This document shows positions 1-6,617 of a DNA stretch of 13,736 nt, piece by piece. The stretch comes from Clostridiales bacterium (GTDB lineage Bacteria; Bacillota; Clostridia; Christensenellales; CAG-138): the NCBI GenBank assembly GCA_004554165.1, contig SFNQ01000042.1:1-13736 (forward strand). Direction: 5' to 3'. Position 1 is the first letter of the stretch. Every line of letters starts with the position of its first letter. The notes under the pieces are model-generated. The model was not told where the DNA came from and did not search any database. It saw only the letters and a list, made by a program, of their open reading frames with translations. Made by a program: the position numbers and the translations under genes.

Positions 1-132
1 CGGTCTCACTCCGGTTGAAATCCGAAGCAAGACCGCGTAATCCTATGAAATTCTACGACAGGCTCTCTTTTTCATGTCTGTTGATCGGGGAACAGTCCAA
101 ACAGCCCCGGGGGAAGGTTTTTTGCAGGTTGA

Positions 133-171
133 CAAAACGCCGCGGCGTCCGGTGAAGGCGCGCCGCAGCGT
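133..171 (-). terminator. Intrinsic terminator of the DUF2804-HAD operon
   Basis: Read on the minus strand, arms at 171-161 and 147-137 form an 11-bp stem with one G-U wobble and a 13-base loop. The stem is followed directly by TTTT (134-137), then GTC. It starts 31 bases past the stop of the HAD gene, where a terminator for the two-gene minus-strand operon is expected. The U-tract is short, so termination may be incomplete. I see no gene between it and the left edge of the window. Confidence 0.65.
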
Positions 172-201
172 CCGTTGGTCTGCTCTGTATTTTTCCCCAT
201 C

Positions 202-843
202 CTACACCAGCGCAGGCAGTTCCGCCAGCGAATCGATCACCGGCACGCCGCAACGTTCGAGAACGGCGCTCGGCTGATGCCCGACCGAGAGCAGCGCCAC
301 CCGGCAGCCCATGGCCGAGGCCACCGCATAATCGTGGTCCGTATCGCCGACAAAGAGCACCTGCGCGGGATCGACGCCGCTACTTTCCAGATAGCGGCGG
401 CCCCGCTCCGCCTTGCCGTGGGCAAGGTCGTCCTTCTGCCCGAGCACCGCCTCAAAGTAATGGTCAAGGCCAAAGCGCCGAACCTGCTGTTCCAGCCGCG
501 CCTGACTCGTGGCGGAGAGCAGCGCCTGCGGGATTCCCCGGCTGCGGAGGGTCTCCAGCGTTTCGCGGCTGCCGGGCTGCAGGGGGCAATCGTACACGAT
601 TTCCGTATACAGGCGTACGAACTCCTCCGAAATTGCCTCGTAGCTCTCCGTTTCAAAGGTATAGCCCATGTCCTTGTAGAATTCAATCACGGGAAAGCGG
701 AACAGCCAGCGGTATTCCTCCATCCCCGAAAACGGCGGCATGCCCCGGCGAGTACGCATGGCATTCTCAATCTCATAGCACTGCCGCGTATCGTCCAGCA
801 GCGTTCCGTTCCAGTCCCAGATAACAAGCGCCGTCTTTACCAT
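202..843 (-). CDS. HAD-family hydrolase (phosphoglycolate phosphatase-like)
   Basis: A 213-residue cytosolic protein of the haloacid dehalogenase superfamily, most like subfamily I phosphatases such as phosphoglycolate phosphatase; the substrate is unknown. Motif I is DWNGTL at residues 10-15, with the nucleophile Asp10. Motif II is Ser110 in LLSATS, a lysine follows at 137 or 144, and the acidic motif is GDTDHD at 166-171. Residues 16-85 form the helical cap. The second motif I aspartate, the usual general acid/base of HAD phosphatases, is Asn12 here. The ATG lies inside the end of the upstream DUF2804 gene (ATGGTAA, 7-bp overlap), so translation is probably coupled. No strong independent ribosome site is visible. 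The hydrolase fold is clear; the reaction is not. Confidence 0.9.
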   Translation of the reverse strand: MVKTALVIWDWNGTLLDDTRQCYEIENAMRTRRGMPPFSGMEEYRWLFRFPVIEFYKDMGYTFETESYEAISEEFVRLYTEIVYDCPLQPGSRETLETLRSRGIPQALLSATSQARLEQQVRRFGLDHYFEAVLGQKDDLAHGKAERGRRYLESSGVDPAQVLFVGDTDHDYAVASAMGCRVALLSVGHQPSAVLERCGVPVIDSLAELPALV

Positions 844-1871
844 TTGTTGTAAACCTTTTCTGCAAAGCCCAGAAAGTGCGACAGGTACAGCTCGGTGCCG
901 TCGTCCAGAATCGCCCTGCCGTCATAATGGCCGAACACCTGATGCTGATCCGAGCAGAGGAGCTTCAGGTCCGTGCAGGCGGCCCGGTCCAGAATGGGCG
1001 TAAACTCCATCTCAAAGCGGCCGTCGCAGGAGGTAAAGGTCCAGGGTTCCAGATACTTTTCCCTCCCGTTCTCGTCCACGGGAATGTTGAAGCTCAGACG
1101 ATCCAGCTTGTGCGCCTTTCCATCCACAAAGAGCATGTTCTCCGTGGCGCGGCTGGTATCGCCAAAGCCATAGCCGATGTTGAAGCCCACCACATGCTGC
1201 GCAATCGCGCCCTGCGCCGCGCCCCAGTACCAGGTGTTCTCATAGGTCCACACGCCCCGCCCCCAGTCCAGCAGGCCGAAGGACTTCTTGGGCTCGAAGA
1301 AATATTTTTTTCCGCAGTATTCCACCTCGCCGCTGGCGCGCATACCGATGATCTTCTGATTGTAATAGAAGGCCGTCTTCTTTGCCGGGAAGGGCGTTGC
1401 GATGACCATGGAGTCCTCCGGCTCGTCGGTCAGAAGCACGTCGCAGCGGAAGGGCAGGCCATCCTCAAAGCTGTCGATGGCGCAAACCAGCCGCCGGCCG
1501 CCCGCCTCATGGCAAAAGGAGAAGGACGCGCCCTTGCACTCCTTCTTCACGTCGCCCTCCTTTGAGCTCGAGGGAAAGCCCGTCTTTCCGTTCGGGAACA
1601 GGAACATGGGCGAAAGGGTGCGCTCATACCGGTTTTCATAGTCAAGGAAGCTGGCGGAAACAAGGCCCATGTATGAATTGTCCGCAATGGTCAGCGCAAT
1701 GCCGAAGCTGTCGTTGTAGACAAGGTAATAGTCCCACTCCTTGATGCGGCTTCTGCCTGCGCGGATCTTCCCGCGATCGTACTGGCGCACAAGGCTTGTG
1801 GCGTAGCCCGCCTCCAAGAGATGGCCCCGTTCGTCCAGCAGCGGGCCCTCGGTCAGCCGGTACTGTTTCAT
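837..1871 (-). CDS. DUF2804 domain-containing protein
   Basis: A 344-residue protein matching the DUF2804 family along its full length. It opens with the family-like start MKQYRLTEGPLLDERGHLLE and has the family hallmark LLDWGRGVWTYENTWYWGAA at about 200-219. No signal peptide or membrane segment is visible, so it is probably cytosolic. The fold recalls calycin/lipocalin-like or AttH-type beta-barrels, but no reaction is established for the family. The start is well supported: AAGGAGGGG lies 6 bases before the ATG and a good promoter is 40-65 bases upstream. It is the first gene of an operon with the HAD hydrolase, so a small-molecule or lipid-related role with a phosphatase step is possible but only inferred. 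Confidence 0.9.
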   Translation of the reverse strand: MKQYRLTEGPLLDERGHLLEAGYATSLVRQYDRGKIRAGRSRIKEWDYYLVYNDSFGIALTIADNSYMGLVSASFLDYENRYERTLSPMFLFPNGKTGFPSSSKEGDVKKECKGASFSFCHEAGGRRLVCAIDSFEDGLPFRCDVLLTDEPEDSMVIATPFPAKKTAFYYNQKIIGMRASGEVEYCGKKYFFEPKKSFGLLDWGRGVWTYENTWYWGAAQGAIAQHVVGFNIGYGFGDTSRATENMLFVDGKAHKLDRLSFNIPVDENGREKYLEPWTFTSCDGRFEMEFTPILDRAACTDLKLLCSDQHQVFGHYDGRAILDDGTELYLSHFLGFAEKVYNKW

Positions 1872-1908
1872 GCCGTACCCCTCCTTGCAGATAGTCTTTT
1901 CCTACTAC

Positions 1909-1937
1909 AGTATATCGAATTTTTGCCTTTCGGGCAA
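1909..1937 (-). promoter_or_regulatory. Sigma-A-type promoter of the DUF2804-HAD operon
   Basis: On the minus strand, TTGCCC (1937-1932) and TATACT (1914-1909) are separated by exactly 17 bases, about 40 bases before the DUF2804 start codon. The -35 matches 4 of 6 consensus bases and the -10 matches 5 of 6. A 5-bp inverted repeat (TTGCC/GGCAA, 1923-1937) covers the -35 box and could be a small operator. Confidence 0.65.
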
Positions 1938-2432
1938 GCCGCGGCGCAAAATCCGTGCTCCGTCCTGCGGGCCTTGCCGCCGCCCGCTTTTCGCAATGTC
2001 CCGCTGCGAATCCGGGCGTCCGGTTCACGCCCTGCCGCTGTCCACCGCAAGGAGCAGGCTCCCCGCTCCAGCACAGTCCCCTGCGCTTCTCCTCGGGCGG
2101 GGCGCGAAAACCGGCAGGCGCATCCGGCCGCCCGGTATGCCAGGGGGCGCAGGGGGACCACGCCCCCGACGGTTCCATGCGAAGGTTAGGGCAGAAGAGC
2201 CGCCTCCCGTCGCCCTCCGCCGGGCGGGGCGCTTTGCATGGGCCGCCGGCAGCGCCCTGATCGTTCGCTCCCAAATGACGCAGATTTGCTCCGCCGGGCC
2301 ATGGCCCGAATACGAAAAGCGAATTCCAGCTCCACCGGCCGGAACATCAGAACGGCTGAACTCCGAAACAGGCCTGCTTTGCGGACTTTACCGCCCGGCG
2401 CCGGCAAAAGCCGGGCGGGGCGGAATAAGCAA

Positions 2433-2455
2433 GAAAGTGGCCAGAGGCCACTTTC
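2433..2455. repeat. Perfect 10-bp inverted repeat, AGA loop
   Basis: The arms are 2433-2442 (GAAAGTGGCC) and 2446-2455, perfectly complementary with a 3-base AGA loop. There is no T-run directly after it on either strand. It opens the palindrome-rich block that runs to 2617. The hairpin at 7457-7479 has the same AGA loop and GCC/GGC closing bases, which suggests a recurring intergenic motif. Confidence 0.7.
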
Positions 2456-2479
2456 GTCTGTCGAAAAAAACCGGGATTG

Positions 2480-2501
2480 ATAAGGGGTCGCAGCCCCTTA
2501 T
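2480..2501. repeat. Perfect 8-bp inverted repeat
   Basis: The arms are ATAAGGGG (2480-2487) and CCCCTTAT (2494-2501) with a 6-base loop. A further G-U pair could shorten the loop to 4. It is the second palindrome of the 2433-2617 block and has no recognisable regulatory partner. Confidence 0.6.
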
Positions 2502-2571
2502 GTTCCATCCGGCTCTGAGGGCGTGCGCTTCAGAACGGAGGAAGTTCCTCGGGCTTTCGCTTTTTCGCTCT

Positions 2572-2617
2572 TTTTGAGCAAACTCTGTTCTCTCAAAACA
2601 GCCCATCTGGGCTTTTT
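2572..2617 (+). terminator. Terminator-like hairpins ending the AT-richer block
   Basis: An inverted repeat TTTTGAG (2572-2578) / CTCAAAA (2592-2598) is followed at once by AGCCC-ATCT-GGGCT (2600-2613) and a T-run (2613-2617) on the plus strand. This is the form of a short intrinsic terminator, but no plus-strand gene lies upstream. It could end a small RNA from the block, or be part of a dispersed element. Read on the minus strand the downstream run is only GTTTTG, so it could weakly serve the beta-propeller gene about 200 bases away. Confidence 0.4.
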
Positions 2618-2644
2618 GCCGTTGAACCGCCGTGTTTTCGGGTG

Positions 2645-2802
2645 GCCCCGAGAAGGGGGCGCGGCCCCGCGCGCGGTCCGCCGGACCGCGCTCCCCCGGC
2701 GCGGCGGCAGGGGGGCGGACCGGGCCGCAGCGGGTCCCCGGCCTGGCGAAGTCCGCCGCGCCGGGCCGTTGCGCGCGCAGCGCGCAACGCGGGGCCTGCC
2801 CC
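2645..2802. repeat. GC hairpin cluster downstream of the beta-propeller gene
   Basis: The stretch holds several hairpins: 2645-2660 (5 bp), 2671-2691 (perfect 9 bp, arm GCGCGGTCC, loop GCC), 2767-2789 (perfect 9 bp, arm CGTTGCGCG, loop CGCAG) and 2791-2802 (4 bp). None has a U-tract on the minus strand, so they are not typical intrinsic terminators. They could protect the 3' end of the beta-propeller transcript or act as REP-like dispersed repeats. Confidence 0.5.
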
Positions 2803-2811
2803 GGCTCCCCC

Positions 2812-4902
2812 TCAGTACGTCAGCGTATGCAGCACGGCGTAGTCCGAAAGCGAGATCACCGTAATGCCCGTCTCCGAGCAGATATAGAGCAGTTCTCCAA
2901 TGAACAGGCCGCGCAGACGGTCTCCCCAGCCGCTCTCGGACCGCAGCTTGCCCTGCTGGACAAAGCCCTCTCCGTCGCTGTAGGAGAAAACATAGTAGCA
3001 GTCGTCCGCAGGGAAGGCGATGATGTTCCTGCCCGCGTGGACCAGAATCGCCTTATGGTTGCTGCCGACGGGCGTCCAGTCCGCGGAGATAATCTTTGTG
3101 TGCAGCTCCTTCACGTCCGCCTTGTCCGTGGTATCGAACATGGTGAGCTTTACGCCCTTACGCCAGCCCGTGTCCTCGTCCGCGTCGTAGCCCAGCCCCA
3201 GGAGCCGTCCCTCGGAGAAGAGATGCAGGTATTCGGAAAAGCCCGGAATCTTCAGCACGCTGAGCAGCCTCGGCTGCTCCGGTCTGGACAGGTCCACCGT
3301 GAACAGCGGATCCGTCTGGCGGAAGGTCACAAAATAGGCCACGTCGCCGTCAAAGCGGACGGACTCCACCCACTCATCCTCCGCCAGCTTTTCCAGCGAG
3401 CCGATGACCTCGAGCCTATCGTTCAGCGTATAGAGACAGTTGTAGTTCTCGTCCTCCCATTCGTAGGTATCGATGCCGTCGGTGTAGATCGTCTCCTTCC
3501 AACGGTTTACCGTGGTTACGATGCGGAACACGCCCTCGTATTCATCCATGGCAAACTGGTTCAGCAGGCTCCCGTCCACCCGGCCGCTTGCCAGCCTGTG
3601 GATGCTGCCGCCGTCAAGAGAGAAGAGCACAAGCTGCGTATAGCTGCTGCCGGTGCTGACCTTGGCGTTCTTGCCGGTCTCGTCGGGCTGGATCCCGCTC
3701 TCTGCGCGGTCCACGCCGCTGCCTGCCACGAGCAGGCGGTCCGTGTTGCAATAGATGTCGGCCGCATTGCCCAGCACAGCCTTCACGGAGCCCTCGGCTT
3801 CCTCCTCCAGGACGTTGATGCTGCTGACCACCGTATAGCTGTCGGTCCGCAGGCGGTCGTTCACCACGATGTCGGAAACGGCGATGGGCTCCGCTGCGCC
3901 GTCCCGCCAGATTGCCGGGCAGTAGGTGATGGGCGCCCCCTCCACGGGATCGTACACATACTGCGAGGTCACAAGGTATACATACCCGTCCACAAGGCGG
4001 GAGGAAACATAGTAGCCGCTCTGGCCGATGGTTTCCAGCAGCTTTGGCCGGGCGCGGTTTGTCACATCGAAGATCGCCGCATAGCTGTTCTCCTGATAGC
4101 GCCCCTGGCCCCGCGCCCAGACGGTGGCGCCGCCGCCCAGGATGACCACGATCCGGTCGCCATACAGGAACATCTCCTGCGCGCTGTAAAACTCGAACGA
4201 ATCGCCGCCCTTAACATTCTGGCAGTCCGTTCTGGACAGAACGCGGGAGTTCTCACCGTCCGCGCGGGTGATGATGAGCTCGCTGCCGGTCAGGTAATAG
4301 ATATACTGTCCGTCGGTTTTTACGATATCCGCCTCGTCCACGCCCCTGACCTGCGTGTTCGTGCCGGAATACTCCGCCCCGTCTTCGCCGCCCGCCGGCG
4401 CGCCGGTGGGAACCGGCTCCGACCGGGGTGCTGCGCTTTCCCCTCTGTCCATTGCGGCGCTTGAGCTGGCTGCGGGTTCGTCAGCAGCAGGCGCTTCTGC
4501 CTCTGCAGCCGCCTCCGACTTATAACCACCGCCCGCAACCGCCCCGTCGGCATAGACCTCGCGCCGGGTTTCCATCATGAGCGCATAGAGGTCCTCGTAA
4601 TTTTCAAGCCGCAGGACCTCCGCCGTCGCTTCGCCTGCGTTTACCGTCTCCTGCGGCGCGGCCGCGGCAGATACGGTCATCCGGGGTTCTGTACCATCTC
4701 CGCCCTTTGCCGCCGGGTTCAGCAAAACGCCCGCGACGCCCGTCAGCACCAGAAGCATTGCAGCAGCCAGCGCCCCATAGCGCGCAAAGCCCGTCCGCCC
4801 CGCCCCCCGGGAGGGCGCGTTCGCCTTCTTTTTGATTTCCATGAGCAATTCCTCTCTGGCATGCAGCCGTTCATTGTCACGCCGATACTGCTCCTTAAAC
4901 AT
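2812..4902 (-). CDS. Membrane-anchored beta-propeller protein, likely sigma-factor partner
   Basis: A 696-residue protein of the Beta_propel family (PF09826 type). Residues 1-42 form a charged, probably helical cytosolic stretch. One membrane segment (about 43-61, YGALAAAMLLVLTGVAGVLL) follows, then an Ala/Glu/Ser-rich linker (about 65-185) and an extracellular propeller to the C-terminus. The hallmark GVDEADIVKTDG is at 187-198. Its ATG overlaps the end of the ECF sigma gene by 8 bp, and AAGGGG sits about 9 bases upstream inside that gene, so the two are co-translated. Known ECF operons often pair the sigma factor with a one-pass membrane anti-sigma factor. By that analogy the N-terminal stretch is inferred to bind the sigma factor while the propeller senses the envelope. 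No zinc-binding HxxxCxxC anti-sigma motif is present. Confidence 0.9.
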   Translation of the reverse strand: MFKEQYRRDNERLHAREELLMEIKKKANAPSRGAGRTGFARYGALAAAMLLVLTGVAGVLLNPAAKGGDGTEPRMTVSAAAAPQETVNAGEATAEVLRLENYEDLYALMMETRREVYADGAVAGGGYKSEAAAEAEAPAADEPAASSSAAMDRGESAAPRSEPVPTGAPAGGEDGAEYSGTNTQVRGVDEADIVKTDGQYIYYLTGSELIITRADGENSRVLSRTDCQNVKGGDSFEFYSAQEMFLYGDRIVVILGGGATVWARGQGRYQENSYAAIFDVTNRARPKLLETIGQSGYYVSSRLVDGYVYLVTSQYVYDPVEGAPITYCPAIWRDGAAEPIAVSDIVVNDRLRTDSYTVVSSINVLEEEAEGSVKAVLGNAADIYCNTDRLLVAGSGVDRAESGIQPDETGKNAKVSTGSSYTQLVLFSLDGGSIHRLASGRVDGSLLNQFAMDEYEGVFRIVTTVNRWKETIYTDGIDTYEWEDENYNCLYTLNDRLEVIGSLEKLAEDEWVESVRFDGDVAYFVTFRQTDPLFTVDLSRPEQPRLLSVLKIPGFSEYLHLFSEGRLLGLGYDADEDTGWRKGVKLTMFDTTDKADVKELHTKIISADWTPVGSNHKAILVHAGRNIIAFPADDCYYVFSYSDGEGFVQQGKLRSESGWGDRLRGLFIGELLYICSETGITVISLSDYAVLHTLTY

Positions 4903-5395
4903 CCTGATAGTCCCCTTTCAGCCGCTCGTGCAGCATCCCGCGTGCACGGAAAAGGCGGGATTTGATGGCCTGCTCGGTACTGCCGGTGAGTTTTGCGATC
5001 TCGCGCACCGAGTAGCCCTCATAGTAGTGGAGGTGAATCGCCGTGCGGTAGTCCTTGGGCAGCGCCAGCACCGCCGCATAGACGTCCGTATGGTCCTCCA
5101 TCTCGGTCAGCACGTCATCCCGCTCCGGAACGGTATGCCTGCGCCATGCCGAGGTCGCGAGGGTCTTGGTACAGTTGACCGTCACGCGGATCAGCCAGGC
5201 CTTCTGGTGCTCCGCATCGTGGAAGGCCTTCCCGTTTCTCAGGCAGCGGACAAAAACCTCCTGCAAAATGTCCTCGGCGTCCGCACTGCTTCTGAGGCGC
5301 AGAAAGGCCAGCCGATAGACCATGTCCGCATAGGTGTGGAACAATTCATCCGCATCCAGAATGGGCGGCCGCTTTTCTTCCGGCATCGATTCCAT
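4895..5395 (-). CDS. ECF-type RNA polymerase sigma factor
   Basis: A 166-residue sigma-70 family protein of ECF size, lacking regions 1 and 3. Region 2 spans about 18-80, with DAEDILQEVFVRCLRN (39-54) for core binding and KAWLIRVTVN (65-74) for -10 recognition. Region 4 spans about 103-158, with the helix-turn-helix in YSVREIAKLTGSTEQAIKSR (128-147) for -35 recognition. The ATG at 5395 is chosen because AGGAGAAGGGGG lies just upstream; an in-frame ATG three codons later is a weaker choice. It is the first gene of an operon with the beta-propeller protein, its likely regulator. Its target promoters are unknown. Confidence 0.95.
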   Translation of the reverse strand: MESMPEEKRPPILDADELFHTYADMVYRLAFLRLRSSADAEDILQEVFVRCLRNGKAFHDAEHQKAWLIRVTVNCTKTLATSAWRRHTVPERDDVLTEMEDHTDVYAAVLALPKDYRTAIHLHYYEGYSVREIAKLTGSTEQAIKSRLFRARGMLHERLKGDYQDV

Positions 5396-5463
5396 GGATT
5401 CCCCCTTCTCCTGCCCAAAACACCGCTCATGGAAAGCTTTGGTTGCAGGGCTTTGCGTAAAAG

Positions 5464-5472
5464 ATTATAGCA
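5464..5472 (-). promoter_or_regulatory. Extended -10 promoter of the ECF sigma operon
   Basis: The minus strand reads TGCTATAAT, a perfect TATAAT with the TG extension, about 70 bases upstream of the sigma factor start. No good -35 lies 16-18 bases further up, as is usual for extended -10 promoters. This points to basal sigma-A transcription; a self-recognised ECF promoter is not obvious. Confidence 0.6.
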
Positions 5473-5560
5473 TGCCGCGCAGCCCGTGTGCGTTTCTTTC
5501 AAGGATGTTTTCTTTTCCTTCAAAATTCGCGCTGTAAAAACAAAGAAAAATAATGTAAAT

Positions 5561-5566
5561 TATAAA
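5561..5566 (+). promoter_or_regulatory. Possible -10 box for the TIM-barrel gene
   Basis: TATAAA lies 30 bases before the ATG at 5597, in the only long AT-rich stretch nearby (5536-5580). No convincing -35 lies at normal spacing; TGTAAA at 5533-5538 is 22 bases away. The promoter is divergent from that of the sigma operon. Confidence 0.35.
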
Positions 5567-5596
5567 TAGGTATTCATTTTGGAAAGGAGCGCGTTC

Positions 5597-6268
5597 ATGG
5601 AAAAGAAAATTCCTCGCATCAGCAGCGCGCTGCGCCGCCATATCGTGGAGGTGCCGCAGGAAATTTTCTCGTGCAGCGGCATCGTCATCTGGGGCAAACG
5701 CATCAAGTCCCTCGTGTTCACGACGGACATCGCCATCATCCGCAACTGCAATGCGGACGCCGTACTGGCGGTCTATCCCTTCACGCCGCAGCAGGTGATT
5801 TCGGATACGCTCATCGCCGCCTCCTACATCCCGGTTTTCTGCGGCGTGGGCGGCGGCACGACGGGCGGCCACCGCTGCGTCATGCTGGCGCGGGACGCGG
5901 AGGCTCTGGGCGCCATGGGCGTGGTTCTCAACGCCCCCATTCCCAACGACGTGGTGGAAAATATCCGCAAGGTCATCGATATCCCCATCGTCTGCACCGT
6001 ACTGAACGAGCGCACGGACATTGCGGCGCGGCTGGAGGCCGGTGCGCAGATACTGAACGTTTCCGCAGCCTCGCGCACGCCGGAGGTGGTGGCGCATATC
6101 CGCAACAACTTCCCGGACGTACCCATCATCGCCACCGGCGGCCCTACGGGCGAGAGCATTGCCAGAACCATCGCCGCAGGCGCAAACGCCATCAGCTATA
6201 CCCCGCCCACCACCAACGAGCTCTTCCGCGAGCTGATGGACAAATACCGGGGAGAGGATTACAGGTAA
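5597..6268 (+). CDS. Aldolase-type TIM-barrel protein, function unknown
   Basis: A 223-residue protein with beta/alpha-barrel character, related in layout to HisA/ThiG/nitronate monooxygenase-type barrels. Database homologues tend to be called 'hydrolase' or beta/alpha-barrel protein without tested activity. Visible elements are the Gly-rich stretch GVGGGTTGG (83-91), LNAPIPNDVV (111-120), and the C-terminal phosphate-binding-like ATGGPTGESI (179-188) followed by AAGANAISYTPPT. No signal peptide or membrane segment is seen. The ATG at 5597 has AAAGGAG 7 bases upstream; a TTG at 5579 in the same frame lacks one. The gene stands alone between its promoter region and a terminator, so context gives no pathway. 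A phosphorylated ligand is inferred from the GG motif only. Confidence 0.88.
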   Translation: MEKKIPRISSALRRHIVEVPQEIFSCSGIVIWGKRIKSLVFTTDIAIIRNCNADAVLAVYPFTPQQVISDTLIAASYIPVFCGVGGGTTGGHRCVMLARDAEALGAMGVVLNAPIPNDVVENIRKVIDIPIVCTVLNERTDIAARLEAGAQILNVSAASRTPEVVAHIRNNFPDVPIIATGGPTGESIARTIAAGANAISYTPPTTNELFRELMDKYRGEDYR

Positions 6269-6289
6269 GCGGGCGGCTGCTACAGCGCG

Positions 6290-6317
6290 CCCGGCCGCGA
6301 TAACAGCGGCCGGGTTT
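6290..6317 (+). terminator. Hairpin terminator of the TIM-barrel gene
   Basis: A perfect 9-bp stem (CCCGGCCGC at 6290-6298, partner 6306-6314) with a 7-base loop begins 22 bases after the stop codon. It is followed by only three T residues. The stem is very stable but the U-tract is poor, so read-through is possible. Confidence 0.55.
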
Positions 6318-6534
6318 GGCAGGGGCCGCTGTCCCTGCCGGCGGTTCCGGTTTCGCCATCCCAAAGGGGGAACGACGTTCCGGTCAAATCCAAATCCCCT
6401 GTTTCAAAACCCTCTGAAGGCGCCTGCCCCTCCCGCGCCAGACCCTCGCCCCTTCTCCCGGTCTTTTCGGCTTGCGGGACGGGCTTTCTCCCCGCCTGCG
6501 GGCAGCCTTTTCCGGCATTTTCTCCTTTCCGTAT

Positions 6535-6562
6535 TCTTTCCCGTATCAGAATTTGATAAAAT
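6535..6562 (+). promoter_or_regulatory. Probable extended -10 promoter of the NapH-like gene
   Basis: TGATAAAAT at 6554-6562 is an extended -10 with TAAAAT (5 of 6), 55 bases before the ATG at 6618. TTCTTT at 6535-6540 is a weak -35 at 16-base spacing. The rest of the 6318-6617 gap is GC-rich and shows no gene. Confidence 0.5.
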
Positions 6563-6617
6563 GGCAGTATCCGCCGCAGCAAAGCGGGAGTAAGGCTGAT
6601 GCTTTGAGGTGCTTTCG

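Larger units (their letters stand above)
1938..2811. other. Gene-free GC-rich gap with many hairpins
   Basis: I find no credible gene on either strand. Open frames here have arginine/proline/alanine-rich translations typical of non-coding GC-rich DNA and no ribosome sites. The left part (1938-2430) is featureless GC-rich sequence apart from a small CCGGC-AAAA-GCCGG hairpin at 2401-2414. A distinctly more AT-rich block follows at 2433-2617 with several palindromes, then extremely GC-rich hairpins at 2645-2802 next to the beta-propeller stop codon. Decayed gene remnants cannot be excluded. Confidence 0.6.

Noticed and set aside
1..35. CGGTCT ... AGACCG inverted repeat at the left edge
   Set aside because: It is only 6 bp with a 23-base spacer and no T-run, within chance expectation, and the context is cut off by the window edge.
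2388..2606. Minus-strand 72-codon frame across the 2433-2617 palindromes
   Set aside because: It is read straight through hairpins, has no ribosome site at its start and no recognisable motif. The palindromes explain the sequence better than a protein does.
2632..4464. Long plus-strand open frame of 610 codons opposite the beta-propeller gene
   Set aside because: It lies antisense to a gene with clear family motifs, has no ribosome site, and its translation shows no domain. Such frames are common opposite genes in GC-rich DNA.
5473..5530. ECF-type autoregulated promoter (AAC at -35) upstream of the sigma gene
   Set aside because: AAAC occurs in the area, but I find no matching -10 element at normal spacing. 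The extended -10 TGCTATAAT explains transcription better.
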